NCBI GenBank assembly: GCA_016584305.1 | Contig: JACEEZ010020317.1 | Location: 569,294-633,293 of the forward strand | Source: Chionoecetes opilio | Taxonomy: Eukaryota; Arthropoda; Malacostraca; Decapoda; Majidae | DNA: 64,000 nucleotides | Reading direction: 5' to 3' | Shown: positions 1-12,200 of the stretch, one piece after another | Position numbering within the stretch: position 1 is the stretch's first letter | Layout: the number at the start of each line of letters is the position of its first letter | The notes under the pieces: generated by a model | Seen by the model: the letters and a program-made list of their open reading frames with translations, nothing else | Databases searched by the model: none | Told to the model about the DNA's origin: nothing | Program-made: the position numbers and the translations under genes

Positions 1-31
<31 letters not shown>
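1..31. repeat. (TA)n microsatellite
   Basis: Uninterrupted TA dinucleotide run at the window edge. It directly precedes the end of a dispersed element, as a shorter TA run does at 53,738-53,751. Confidence 0.95.
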
Positions 32-34
<3 letters not shown>

Positions 35-114
35 TCCGAGCGGCCCTCCGACTTCAGGCCCTTGTGCGACAGGCCGATATTCCGTGCGCAGTCCAGGTTT
101 ACAGTGGTCTATGG
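32..114 (+). mobile_element. Right end of a palindromic DNA element (same family as 52,899-53,835)
   Basis: These 83 bases match 53,752-53,835 almost base for base, beginning ATGAATCC and ending GTGGTCTATGG. The rest of this copy lies left of the window. In the complete copy the last 26 bases are an exact inverted repeat of the left end, so position 114 is taken as the element boundary. Confidence 0.8.
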
Positions 115-224
115 TTAGGGATAAGGAGCATATTCTGATATCTGAAGAGTAAACACCGTAGACTGTTTAGGTGGTTGCCTCGTTTACTGTGTGGGGGGGG
201 GGGGGAATACATGTGCGGGTGAAT

Positions 225-321
225 AATGGATTCAATCTGGAAAAGCGTCGATTTAAATAAAAAAGAAATAGGGAAGAACTGGTTCACAAATACTGTGGCA
301 AATAATTGACTCAGTAGACAG
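225..321 (+). mobile_element. CR1-like non-LTR retroelement, 5' half of a split copy
   Basis: The + strand reads a degraded CR1-type reverse-transcriptase C-terminus (…KNWFTNTVANN…LSRQV, with stops). It parallels NKVADDWNRL read from the opposite-strand copy at 3,252-3,560. The match stops near 321 and resumes at 2,303, so the jockey-like element between was inserted into this copy. Bases 115-224 hold nothing recognised apart from a 14-G run at 192-205. Confidence 0.65.
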
Positions 322-2168
322 GTAGTTTATATTTCTGCCCGTAATCATGCCAAATCTTTACTTCAACTTACCAAAAACTCTTTCATTCATAGAAAATGTC
401 AAAATCTTTCTGAATCAAATTCCTCTCGTGACTTCTGGCATCTAGCTAATAACATCTCTAACAATTTTTCTTCTACATCTTTCCCTCCTATGCTTCACCC
501 AGATGGCTCCACTGCTGTCTCATCTACTTCTAAAGCTGAACTCTTCGCTCAAACCTTTGCTAAAAATTCTACTCTGGTTGATGAAGGGCTTGTTCCTCCT
601 CCTCCACCCTCTGACTATATTATGCCTTTCATTAAGATCCTTCGGAATGATGTTTTCTTTGCCCTTTCTGGCCTAGATCCTCGGAAGGCTTACGGTCCTG
701 ACGGAGTCACTCCTATTGTTCTCAAAAACTGTGCTTCTGTGCTTGCACCGTGCCTGGTCAAACTTTTCTTTGTCTTTGTCTATCTACTTCCACCTTTCCT
801 TCTTGCTGGAAGTTTGCTCACATCCAACCTGTTCCTAAGAAGGGTGACCGTTCTAATCCTTCAAACTATCGTCCTATAGCTTTGACTTCCTGCCTTTCTA
901 AAGTTTTTGAATCTATACTTAATAAGAAGATTCTTAAGCATCTATCTGCTCACAATCTTCTATCTGATCGTCAGTACGGTTTCCGTAAAGGGCGATCTAC
1001 TGGCGATCTTCTAGCTTTCCTAACTGAATCTTGGTCATCCTCCTTTAGGGGTTTCGGTGAAACTTTTGCTGTTGCCCTTGACATATCAAAAGCTTTTGAT
1101 AGAGTCTGGTACAAATCTTTAATTTCCAAACTACCCTCATTCGGTTTCTATCCTTCTCTCTGTACCTTCATCTTAAGTTTCCTTTCAAACCGTTCTATTG
1201 CAGCTACTGTAGACGGACATTGTTCTTCTCCTAAATCTATCAATAGTGGTGTTCCCCAGGGTTCTGTCCTATCACCCACTCTCTTTCTATTATTCATTAA
1301 TGATCTTCTAAGTCTAACTCAAAGCCCTATCCACTCCTACGCTGATGATTTTACCCTGCATTTTTCAACGTCGTTTATTAGACGTCCAACTCAACAGGAA
1401 CTAAGTGATTCACGGAGAGATGCCACCGAGTGCCTAACTTCTGATCTTTCTATAATTTCTGATTGGGGCAAAGCAAACCTTGTTTTGTTCAATGCCTCAA
1501 AAACCCAATTTCTTCACCTATCTACTCGACAAAACCTACCAGATAACTATCCCCTCTTCTTCAATGACACTCAACTGTGTCCTACAATGAACATTTTAGG
1601 ACTATCCTTTACTAAAAATCTGAACTGGAAATCTCACATCTCATCTCTTGCTAAAACAGCTTCTAGGAAGTTAGGTGTCCTGTGGCGTCTGCGTTCTTTT
1701 TTTTCTCCCTCCCAATTGCTTGCTCTCTACAGGGGCCTTATCCGCCCATGTATGGAGTATGTCTCACATGTTTGGGGAGGATCCACTCATACAGCTCTCC
1801 TAAACAGGGTTGGGTCAAAAGCTTTTCGTCTCATCAACTCCTCTCCTCTGACTGACTGTCTTCAATCTTTAAATCACCGCCGCAATGTTGCTTCTCTTGC
1901 TCTCTTCTACCGTTATTTTCATGCTCACTGCTCTTCTGAATTTGCTAACTGCATGCCTCCCCCCCTCCCGCGGTCTCGCTGCACAAGACTTTCTACTCAT
2001 TCTCATCCCTATTCTGTCCATCTTCCTAATGCAAGAGTTAATCAGTATCTTTACTCTTTCATCCCTTTTACTGGTAAACTCTGGAACTCTCTTCCTGTTT
2101 CTATTTTTCCACTTTCCTATGACTTACATCTTTTCAAAAGAAGAGTAACAAGACACCTCCCGAACTAA
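313..2168 (+). pseudogene. Jockey/I-type non-LTR retrotransposon reverse transcriptase, 5'-truncated and frameshifted
   Basis: Reverse-transcriptase (RT) part of a non-LTR retrotransposon ORF2, which copies element RNA into DNA at the insertion site. Seen in order: a linker with SRDFWHLANN, FSALSGLDPRKAYGPDG-like residues (RT block 1), YRPIAL, GFRKGRST, the first catalytic aspartate in ALDISKAFDRVW (about 1,071-1,106), GVPQGSVLSPTLF, and the catalytic YADD box at 1,338-1,349. The C-terminal end has WNSLPVSIFP and ends in FKRRVTRHLPN at the stop. The reading frame changes by one base near 765-775 (first frame open from 313 to 879, second to 2,168). The 5' endonuclease domain is missing, so this is a dead 5'-truncated copy. 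The jockey/I/CR1 group is clear; the exact clade is not. Unlikely to be functional. Confidence 0.9.
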
Positions 2169-2302
2169 ATTGGCTCACCCCTTTTTTTTATTTTATTCTC
2201 TTACTGTCTTCTTTATAGGGACTAGCAACTAAGCGGGCTTTGTGTTACCCATTTTTGTTGTGCCCTTGGCCAGTTCCTTGTGATGTAAAAAAAAAAAAAA
2301 AA
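318..2302 (+). mobile_element. Jockey-like non-LTR retrotransposon with poly(A) tail
   Basis: Full extent of the insertion: the 5'-truncated RT reading frame, a short 3' UTR (2,169-2,285) and a poly(A) run at 2,286-2,302. The same 3' UTR plus A-run recurs at 52,435-52,574. The element interrupts a CR1-like copy. Flanks CAGGTAGTT and CCAGTTAGT may be a degraded target-site duplication. Confidence 0.85.
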
Positions 2303-2458
2303 ACCAGTTAGTGCAGAGTCATTAGGGAGCTTTAAAAGGATGCTAGATAAATTCATGGATGGGGATGAAAGGTGGATGTAGGTAGTGTTAAGTACTGGAA
2401 CTACCTCGTGTAGGTCTCACGGCCTCTTGTAGCTTCCTTATTTTCTTATGTTCTTATG
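2303..2458 (+). mobile_element. CR1-like retroelement 3' end
   Basis: Continues the copy broken at 321. The frame reads ESLGSFKRMLDKFMDGDERW then a stop, the usual C-terminal signature of CR1/L2-type RTs. A short 3' UTR ends in two TTCTTATG octamers (near 2,440-2,458), and a short 3' tandem repeat is typical of CR1 elements. Bases 2,459-2,923 hold nothing recognised. Confidence 0.8.
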
Positions 2459-2922
2459 AATGACCGAACTGGATCGTTACAGTTTCCTGCTCTATGTACA
2501 GTATACGTATATGCTGTCCCCGTGTTGCGTATACATCCTGTCCCCGCCCTGTGCTATACCGCCAATGTCCACCGAGAATCCTGTCCCTGTTAAGACCCGG
2601 AACTCTATAAGGACAAGCGTTCAAACGGTCCTTGTGGTCAGCGTATCATTTCAGAAAGGCTTTGATATTTTCTCGTATATAGCACGTAAGTGGTTCGCTT
2701 GTGGTTCGGTAGCGTGAAGTGATTGGCCTAGACAATGGTTACGTAGAGACTTTGATTAGATGTAGTTCACGTGTGTGTATGTATTTATTATTTACCACTG
2801 GGAGTATCCTTGCCAATCAATAGTCTCCTTGACATAAGTTTCTAAAATATTGTTTTCATTAGTGTTTCTTTCACTGGCGAATGGCGAGGCAGTTTGTCGC
2901 TCGTATGTTTCGATGGACAGAG

Positions 2923-3079
<157 letters not shown>

Positions 3080-3251
3080 CAAAACAGAGAAAAAGAGAGA
3101 GAGAGAGAAGAGAAATAAAAGGACCATTTTTGGAAATAGTCGTTATTTATGTTACACATTAAATAGTTGAGTTGGTTAACATGGCAACATTCACTCCAAA
3201 ATTATTAGTACCATATAAGCTACTGTATTTGTAAATATTCGTAAGTTATTT

Positions 3252-3560
3252 CATAAGAATATAATAACACAAGGAAGCTACAAGAGGCCAATAGACATAC
3301 ACGTGCCATGGTAGTTCCTGTAATACCCATACATTACCTACATCCACCTTTCATCCCTAGCCATATATTTGTTTAGTCTTCTTTTGTTTCACTCCCTATC
3401 GTCTCTGCACTAACTACTTGATAACTGAGTCTATTCCAATCATCTGCCACCTTATTTGTAAAGCATTTTCTTCCTAACTGTTTTTTTTATTTCCATGTGT
3501 TGAGTTTAAATGTAAATGTTGAATTTAAGTTTGAATGTAAATAAGGAAGCAGACATATAA
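3252..3560 (-). mobile_element. CR1-like retroelement 3' fragment, opposite orientation
   Basis: The reverse complement reads …CFTNKVADDWNRLSY…VVSAETIGS… and then GDERWM-like remnants. The 3' UTR matches 2,303-2,458, including the GGCCTCTTGTAGCTTCCTT block and CATAAGAA octamer remnants at 3,252-3,262. It carries frameshifts and stops. It forms an opposed pair with the first CR1-like copy around the GA tract. Confidence 0.8.
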
Positions 3561-3707
3561 TCGTGGACAAAATAGATAAAAGTTTATAGATGGACGTAAC
3601 TTTTCATATCTGGTTTTTTCTATTCTTTTTAATTGATGTCCAGCTCCCCTCCATTCCCATTCCACTCTAAACAGATCTGTCAGTCATTAATAAAAAATTT
3701 GTAGGCG

Positions 3708-3821
<114 letters not shown>

Positions 3822-4020
3822 CAGACACAGTTCTCCGAAAAACTCCCCTTTGCCTCGCTTCCCCTGCTCAACCACGTCCTCTATTTGAAGTGCGCATTTT
3901 TATGACCGTGGTCCATCTTCATAAAACAGGATTTAATCAAGAGGTTATATTTTTTAACCCACTCCTACGGCTTGACTTTTATTTTTTTGAGTGGAGGAGT
4001 TAGCAAAAATTTGTGCTATA

Positions 4021-4075
4021 TTCTCTCTCTCTCTCTCTCTTTTTCTCTATCTCTCACTCTCTCTCTCTTTCTCGT
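4021..4075. repeat. Interrupted (TC)n microsatellite
   Basis: CT-rich run with several T and A interruptions. Bases 4,076-4,329 hold nothing recognised. Confidence 0.85.
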
Positions 4076-4329
4076 GTTTCCGTCTTTGATAAGATCTACG
4101 TACAGTATTGAATTCTTTACACACCACCATTAAAAGAAATAATGATATCAGGCAAAACCCCACTAGCATAATTTCCTGTCGCAGTCTTTTAAACCAGCTA
4201 TCTCTCCTTCCTTAAATTTTTTTTTTCTTTGTAGGAATACATATCCGCGCATCTCTGTGTCACACTCATGTTCTCTTATCATTTGCTATTACGTACATAG
4301 TCTTACTGGATTTGCAAGTTTCTTTGCTA

Positions 4330-4352
4330 TCTATCTATAATAATATAAGCAA

Positions 4353-4433
<81 letters not shown>

Positions 4434-5315
4434 TGTCTGTCTGTCTGTCTGTCCGCAATAGGTGCCGCCCCCTGTGGCAGAATCCCATCATATGTCACAG
4501 TTTTGGAATCAGGTTGACCAGGGGAAGGTTTTAAGCCCACTTATAGGATGATCCGATAATTTTTTTTTTTTTTTTTAGGAGCCTATTAGCGAGAACTGAA
4601 GAAAAAAAAGTGGGTTGCGAGAATTGAGGAAACCTTGATGTAGGGTGATGGGTAATAGGTGAGTGAATGGGTGGGGTGATGGGTAATGGGTGTGGGGTGA
4701 TGGGTGAGTGAATGGGTGGGGGGTGATGGGTGATGGGTGAGGGAATAGGTGGGGGGTGATGGGTAAGGGGGGTGAGGAATGGGGGGTTTGGTGTGGGAAA
4801 GGGGTGGGGGAATGGGGGGGGGGTGAGGAAGGGGGGTGATTTTTAAGGGGGGGGGTAAAATGGGGTTAATGGGGGGGTGAAGGGTTTGGGGGGAAAAACA
4901 TACATTTCAGGAAAGTTAGAAGGGCTATCTGGGGGAGTCTGTTTTTGGGGGGGGCCGGGAGGGGGTGGGAAACTGGGTCTAGGGGGAGACCCTGTTTTTG
5001 GGGGGCCTTGGGGCCCCCCCAAAACCCACAGGGGGTGGGGCCGAAGGCCCCACCAATACCCTCCGGAGGACCAAAACCCAAAAAAGGGCCGCCCGGAGGG
5101 GGGGCTTTGTTTTCCCAGGAAAGTTAGAAGGGCTATGATGTGAATGGGGGGGCGTTAATACTTACATTTCTACATCCATGATTTAGGAAATTTAAAAGGG
5201 GCTATCGGAGATTCTGTGTTTGGGGGCCCCGAAGGCCCCACCAAACACACACCCACCAATAGCCCCGGGAGCTACCCAAAAAAGGCCCGCCCGGAGGGGC
5301 GGTTTTGGCGGCTAA
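4330..5315 (+). mobile_element. Non-autonomous Helitron-like element
   Basis: The 5' end is a candidate TC (TCTATCTATAATAATATAAG). A GT microsatellite follows (4,354-4,432), then CTGT repeats (4,433-4,452), a GGGTGAGTGAAT-type minisatellite (about 4,640-4,860) and blocks shared with 63,020-63,232. The 3' end has a GC hairpin (CCGCCC/GGGCGG) about 10 bases before CTAA at 5,312-5,315, the CTRR end expected of Helitrons. No Rep/helicase gene is present. The second half is noisy, and the base after CTAA is not the expected T, so the exact ends are uncertain. Confidence 0.6.
4640..4860. repeat. G-rich minisatellite (GGGTGATGGGTGAGTGAAT type)
   Basis: Degenerate tandem units of roughly 12-24 bases inside the Helitron-like element, decaying rightward into long G runs. 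The block at 63,180-63,232 on the other strand has clean units of the same motif (CCCATTCACTCACCCATT). Confidence 0.8.
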
Positions 5316-5840
5316 AATATAAAATTTGCAAGGGTCGCTTATTTTTATCTGCCCAAGGGCGAAATATTTGCTGTTATTAAGGTCTTGGGACCACATCTTG
5401 GGGGTCTTTAGGAAGTGTTATATGTTATGGCTCCTTAGCAGGCAAGGTCAGAATTTTTCATTTTTTGTTTTTTTTGGTGTTTTTACCTTAAGATCAAATG
5501 TATTTTTTTTATTAAAGGGTGAGGAGGAAGGGGGAGAAAGGGGAAAGAAAAGGGCAAATTAAAGCTAGAAATCTTTTAGTGCATTAAAGATGAAAAAAAA
5601 CGTTAATGATTTCCATATTTCTAAAAAATTTGGAGTCGGGCCCTTGTAAGGAAGTTATTTGTACAAACGTGGCGTGGATTAATGAAAAGGATTCATTACC
5701 TGATTATAATGCATTGTGTCTCCTTAAACAAGACTGTCTACCTGCATTGCAAAGGAATGAAGGGAAAAACTATCACCCTAAAGGTTAATAAACGTTAAAA
5801 GTTTCTTCGGGGACACATGGGGGAAACCCCTTAAGTTCGG

Positions 5841-6245
5841 GCCCCGAAATTGACGGCTTTGAAGTATAAAAAACCTTTTTTTGGGGTCCCGGGCAAAAGC
5901 TATGCCTAAGAGGATAGGAAAAAATTGGGCCACCCGGGGGGAAAACCCCGGGGGGGTACAGGAAAAACCAATTCCAAAAATCGGGTTACACATTACCAGG
6001 CTACACATAGATAAATCTGAAAAAGAAACATACGCCCCTGGCAACGCCCGTGCCATCTGACCGGGGGCCGGCTGCCCGCCGCCGGTTTGGAACCATCAAA
6101 ACCACCCCCAAAAATCATCCCCCGGGGGGGGGGGCTAAAAAACTTGGCGGGGAAGGAAGGGGGGGGGCCGGGGGCCGTTGACTAGTTTCTGCCCAGGGAC
6201 CCAAAAAAAAGGCTTTTCATATTTCAAAGCCTTTATTTTTAGGCC
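5841..6245. repeat. Short inverted repeat, arms about 60 bases
   Basis: 5,841-5,905 is approximately the reverse complement of 6,187-6,245 (GGCTTTGAAGTAT against ATATTTCAAAGCC, and TTTTTTTGGGGTCCCGGG against CCCAGGGACCCAAAAAAAA). The arms flank about 280 bases of unrecognised GC-rich sequence. It may be a decayed MITE. Bases 5,316-5,840 hold nothing recognised. Confidence 0.45.
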
Positions 6246-9200
6246 CCCTTTAGAGCTAGTGAAACCTAAGCTACCCTCCACTTGGGGGAGGGGGAAAGGG
6301 AAGCCCCGACCCCCGGGGGGGAGGCAAAAGAGAAAAACTGCACAAGAAAAAAACCCGTACCACAGTTTTACCTAAACCCCGAATCAAGCGGAGACGCCCA
6401 ATGGGGGGCCCGGCGTCCACCACCCCAGCCCCTCCGGACGGAGGGATTCCCCCAGGGCAACACAGGGGAAGCCCAAACGAGGGGATTGGGAAAAGGTAAG
6501 GAGCCAACAAAAACACGAGGCCGTACCCACTGTCCCCCCTTCCCGTACCCTCCCCAAAAGGGAAGGGGTTTTGGGGAAAGGGAAAGGGCCCAGAGGGGCA
6601 GAAACACCCCGGACGTATGGGCGCGGGGGGCGGGCCCCGGATCCCCGACTCGATGAGCCCCCGGACCCGGGCCCGGCAATCCCCCCTGGTGGGGGGACGC
6701 CCCATTGACAGGATCGCGGAACAGGAACGGAAAGGTCGCAGGGCCCCGGGCTCGGAAGACCCAGGTAAAAACCGGGAAGGGGCCCAAAACCCGGGGCCCA
6801 AAAGGGGGGTGGCCGGCGCCCCCAAAACCCAAACCCGGGAAAACGACAAACCGGTTTTGGAAAAGGGTGGCCTGCCGCCTTTTAATCCAGCCCCTTTTGG
6901 GGCGAGGGGAGGGGGAACAGCGGACCCGTCCCCCCGAAAAAGGCCCGCCACGGGGGGAAACGGGCCCAACGCCCGGCCTTGAAAAGCCCAAAACCCCGTA
7001 GCCAAGGGCCACCAGGAAAAAGGCCTTCTGAAGGAGGCGAGGCCGACAGCGGTCCGACCCAAATTTTTTTCCCCCTGCGGGAAAACCCGGAAAAATTCCC
7101 CCAGGGGCCCAAAAGGGCCCAAACGCCGGGGAGGGGGGTTTTGGGGAAAAAACCCCTTCTTCAACAGGGCCCACAAAAAGCCGGCCCAAAAGGCCCCAAA
7201 AACCCCAAAAACCGTTTTTTAGGGGTTTCAGCCGGGGCCCGGGCCAAGGTGAGTTAGGGGGGAAAACGGAGGGGCCTCCCCCCCCCGGGGTCGGGGGCCA
7301 GGGGGAGAGGAAACCCAAAGGGGACGACCGTTCAGAGACGTCGGGGGAGGCCCTTGAGTTTGAGGAACGACTAAAGGGCCCTTTCCAGTGAGACTGATAC
7401 GGGTTTCGTAGAGGACAGGCAAAGGGACCCGCCAACATTCCTCCGCTACCGCGTCCGGACCGGCCCAAAGGGAGAGAGGTACGGAGAAACTCCAGGCGTG
7501 TAGTTTCAAGGGGGAAAAAAGGGTCCCCCGGGGAGTCCCCCAACAAAGCGAGGGCCCCTAGGGGGAACCCGGGGAGGGAAAACCAGGCCTTCGTTGGGGA
7601 AAACCCCAGGGGTTGCGGGGGCCAAAGGGGAGGCCCCCCATGGTCACCTTCCCCCGTAGGAACGCGTTTTTTTCATCCCTTTCCCAGGGGGGCACGGTTT
7701 GCAGGGAGGGCGGAAACAGGTAAACAGGGGCGCCCCCTTTTTTCCAGTCTTCCGTGAGGGGGGGGGGGCCCCCCGCACCTGCCCCGGCCCCCCCCTCGTA
7801 AAAAAGGGGCCCTGTGTTGGGCGGGAGGGGGCGGGAGCAAAGAGGCCCCACCCCCCGGGGAGGGGCCCCACCGCCGACAGAGAGCCCCCAAAAGCGCCCC
7901 GGGTGAAGCTGCCCCACTCAAACCCGGGACAACCCCGGGAAGCGGGACAGTGCGTCGGCCCACATTTTCTCCACTCCCGGCGGGAAACCCCGGGAGACAA
8001 AAGAAGGTGGGGAAAAACGGGCCGCCGGGCCAAAAGATCTGCCCGAAAGGGACAACAGAAGGGCGGATCGGGAAGTCCCTTGGGGGGCGAGACAGGGGAA
8101 ACCGCGACCATGTTGCCCATTTTCGAAGCGAGACCGTCCCATCTGGATCGGGGTTCGGATCGGGGGGAAGGGGAGAAGAGGGACCAGCACCCCTTTGACG
8201 TTGGGTGGAGTCTGCGCTCCCCCCCGGGAACCCCCCCGCCGGAACCCCCCTTTGCCGGCCGTCGGGGGGTTTTGGTAGCCCCACCCAAACCGTCCGACGC
8301 ATCCGACTCAGGGAAGACCGAAAGGGGGCGGAGAAAGCCACCCCCGTCCACCGGGAAACCCCCTCCCCAAACCCCACTCGCCCAAAGATTTTGGGGGCCC
8401 AAAGGGGGGGGACGTGCCGGGCGGTCGCGGGGCCGTCCCCGGGAAAAGGGTGTGTTCACCACCCGGAAAAGGGGCGACGGAGCGAAAAAGGGCCCCAGGG
8501 GAGTGACTTTTTGCGGCGAATTTTGAGGGAGGGGAGAAGGGACCCCCAAATGCCCCCTTTTAAAAAAAAACGGGGACACCGGGGGCCCGGGGAAAGGCGT
8601 TTATGAAGTTTGGGCCGCATTTTCCCCCAAAGAGGGGGAACCGCAGCTGAAGGGGAAGCCCCATTGCAGGCCCCCCGGGGAAATGGGGGGAAAGGGGGGT
8701 TTAAAGGAGGGACTTTCCCCTTGTTGACTGGGAACCCCATCTCCCCCGCCACCGCCAAAGCTGGGTTTCCACTCCCAAAACCGTTTTCCCCTGAAGGGGG
8801 GCGGACACCACCAATCGTCCAAATACATGAGGAAATTGGGACCCCTCAGACCCATCCGTGAGCCACCCCCCGGGGGGTGAGCCGGTAAAAAACCCTGGGA
8901 GTGATGGAGGGGCCCCGAAGGGAAAGTCTGGTGAACTGCCAGTGTCCGTTGACCACCGGGAAAAGGCCCAGAACCCGCCGGAACCGAGGATAAAGGGGGA
9001 AGGGGCCAGTAGGGCCCTTGAATCGAGGGACCCCATCCACCCCCTTTGCCTCAGCCAAAAGGGGGGCCCGGGGGCCAAGGTCAGCATAGGGAAACCCGGG
9101 GTTTGGGCCCCAAAAAATCCTTTAGGCGGTGAGGTCCAAGAAAAGGGCCCCCCCTTCGAAGGGGCCTTTTTGGGGAAACGATGAAAATGGGGGAAAAGGG

Positions 9201-12200
9201 GAAGACCTTTTCCCCGCGCCTTCTCCACTACCCCGGAGGAGGGGCATGTCCGACACGTGGGCGGGGGAGCACTTGGGGGCCGGGTCCAAAAAGGGAAAGG
9301 CCCGCCGAAGGGGCGGTAGGGCAACCCAAACCCAAAGGAAAGGGACCGTTTCGAACCACCCGGGGCGGCCCAACCCTCTGGGGCCCAGGCTGCCCAAAAA
9401 ACCCGGACGGAGGCCCGGGGAAGGGAGGGCTCAAAAAGCAGAGCGCCCCTTTGGAAAAAGGGCTTGTGGAAAAGTAGCGGGCCCCGAGCGAAAGGCCCGG
9501 GGGACCCAGGCCCCTGGAAGCCGGAAGGCCCCCCCCCGACTGGGCGCCCGAGGATCCTGGGGGCCTTTCCCACAGGGGGGTGACACCCCTTTGGCCCGGG
9601 GCCCCTCCCGACGAAAAAGACCCCCGCCCGAACACTGCTGGCCCCCCCCCCCGGGAAAACCCCCCCGCCGAGCCCGGCCCGGGGGGCCGGAGTAACACCA
9701 GAGGGACGGTGGGGGGGATTGAGGCAAAGCCACGGTTGCAAGGGGGGGCCCTTCCGAAAAAGACCTCCGAATCAAAGGGGGACTAATCCGGAGAATTTTG
9801 GGTGTCGAGTCAGCTCCGGCAGGCCCCGAAAAGCCTGGCCCCGAAGACCCCAACGGGCAGTGACGGCCCTGTCAATGGCGGGCGGACCGGGCGGGAGGGG
9901 GGGGAGGCGCCGAATGCCCTCACAGGGGGGTCGACAAAGCCCCACAGACTCGACCGGGAGTCCGGGGGGGAGAGGAGGGGTTGGGCCCACGGCCCGGGGG
10001 GGAGAAACCACTCCGCCACTGACTGGGAAAAAGGCAACAGAAAGGTCAACAGGGAGGCGTGTTGCCGTCCTGAAAACCCCCCGGGGGAAAAAAACTCCCC
10101 CTTCAACCCGGGTTTCGCCCCCCACGGGGGGGTCCTTGGCCCGAAAAACGGGACAAACCCGGGGGGAAATCAGCCCCTCCGGGGGGGAAAGCCAACCCGA
10201 GGGCCCGGGGGAACCGGGGGTCGGGGCCCCGGGGGCGGAGAAGGGGCCCCCCGGGTTTTTTTTACACTTGGTACCCGCTCTCCACACTTCGGGGAGGGTC
10301 CAGGCCCGGGCCCTTTATCCAGGGCAAAACCCGGGCTTGGGGCCCCCAGAAAAAGCCACCTGGCATCCTGGGGTTCCCCCCCCCCCGCAAGGGGGAAACC
10401 AAACCCTGACCAAAAAAATTTGGCTCAGCCAGTAAGGAGGCCAGAAACATCCAAAGCGGGGGCCGCCGAAGAAACCGCAAAGGGGCTTCGAGGGAGCGTT
10501 CCCGGCGAGAGAAAGGAATCCGGGGGGTTTTAAAAAGGGAAGGGCTCCGTCCCCCCCTCCACCCGGGAGCGACGGGACCTCCAAATCCGGAACTGGGCCC
10601 CCAGGAGCCGTCCTCCCGAAAGACCGGGGGGCAACAAGCCCCCCGTTCAACCGTTTTCACAAGCATCGACGGTTTATCGGTGCCCAGGTAAAAAGGAGGA
10701 GGGGAAGAAGGAGGGAGTCCCAAACAACCTCCGCAGCGGGACGGGGGAAGGGGCCCCTAGAAGGGACCTCAGAAGAAAAGGGGGAGGAAGGGGGCCCGGG
10801 GACAGGGAAACCAGGGGGCGGAAGGGCCCCCAACCGTCCCTCGCTTTGGGGACGGTAGGGGAGCAAACCTCTTCCCCGTTCCCCCGGGGGCACACCCGGT
10901 AGGCATCCTCGACTACCAAGACTCAGAAAGGGGGCACCGGTGGAGGGAAGCAGGCCCTGGGACCTGCGAAAGCCTCGGGGTCGGAGAAAAGGGGCCCAGA
11001 AGTTAAGTGGCCCTCCATTTTTGCCTGGGGAGTTCACTGGAAAACATCCAAACCGCCCAAAAACCCCCGGGGCAAGGAGGGGAAGGGTGGGGAAGGGCCC
11101 CGGGGAAAAGCCTCCCCCCGTGGGAAACCACAACCCAACCGGAAGTCCTCGACCCGGGAGTCGCGGTCATGGTGAGGGACTGGAAGGGGGACCGCCCCGA
11201 TTTTGCTCCACCGTCAAACACGATCGACGGGCCCAGCTCATGGAAGCAAGGGGAGGGGGCGGGAGGGGGCGAGACGAGGAGGAGGGTGGAAGACTTGGCG
11301 AGGGGCCCAGCCGGGGAACCCCGAAACGCGTTCCCCCCAGGCCCGGGCGGGGGTGGGGTGCGTTTGGGGAGACTTCAAAGCCTTTCACCCCATCCTTGGG
11401 TCAACCCTTTGGCCCCGCCAGTAAAACAGGGCACCCCCCCCCTCCGGGAGGATAGCCCGCAGCCATCCCCAGCTACCGGGCAATCGGGGGGGACGAAAAA
11501 AGGGCCGACAGAAGGGGAAAAAGGGGGGTGGGGAAAGGGCAAGAACTGGTGGCCTCGGGGCCTTTAAAAAACACCAAACAGCCCTGGGCCTTTACAATTT
11601 ATCCCCTGGGAAAAAGAAAGGGGAAAAAAGTGAGGGGGAAAGGGGGGCTAACGGGAACACCCAAACCCCCCAAAACCCCCACCTGCATCGGGCCCCACGC
11701 AAATGGGCCCCCACCCCCAGGTAAGTGGAATGGTCGGGGGGGGGGGGGTCGACGTGGGGAGCCAGGGACCCCTCAAACTCCCCTAAACCCCGGGCCCATG
11801 GGGGGGGTCCGGGCGAGGGAGCCCGGGGAAAGGGTTGGGGACCAGCCAAGAGCGAACCCCTAACCACCGCCCAAAATTTAGCGCACCCCGTGGCAGGCCA
11901 GGGGCGTGGCCGACCGGTACCCCAAAAAAAAACCCCCACGAGGCCCCTTTGGGGGGGTCCGGGGGGGGGGGCGTGGGGTGGGAGGAAAATACTAATATCC
12001 GCCCCTTCAGCTTAACCCTGGCCGACCCGGAACCACCGGAAACCCCCCCCACCGGCCCATGGGGGGGGCCGGGCGGGGGGAGGGGCGTGGCTGGGGGAAC
12101 TACGTAAAAACCCTCCGCCCATCTCAGCTTACCAAAGTGGGAGAACCCGGAACCACCGAACCCCCCCGCCCGGCCTATGGGGGGCCGGGCGGGGGGGAGG

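Noticed and set aside
6271..9853. Long open frames on both strands (up to about 390 codons) in the GC-rich tract
   Set aside because: Overlapping open frames on both strands follow from few T/A-containing stops. The translations are Pro/Gly/Arg/Phe-rich with no domain, and sequence reliability is poor.
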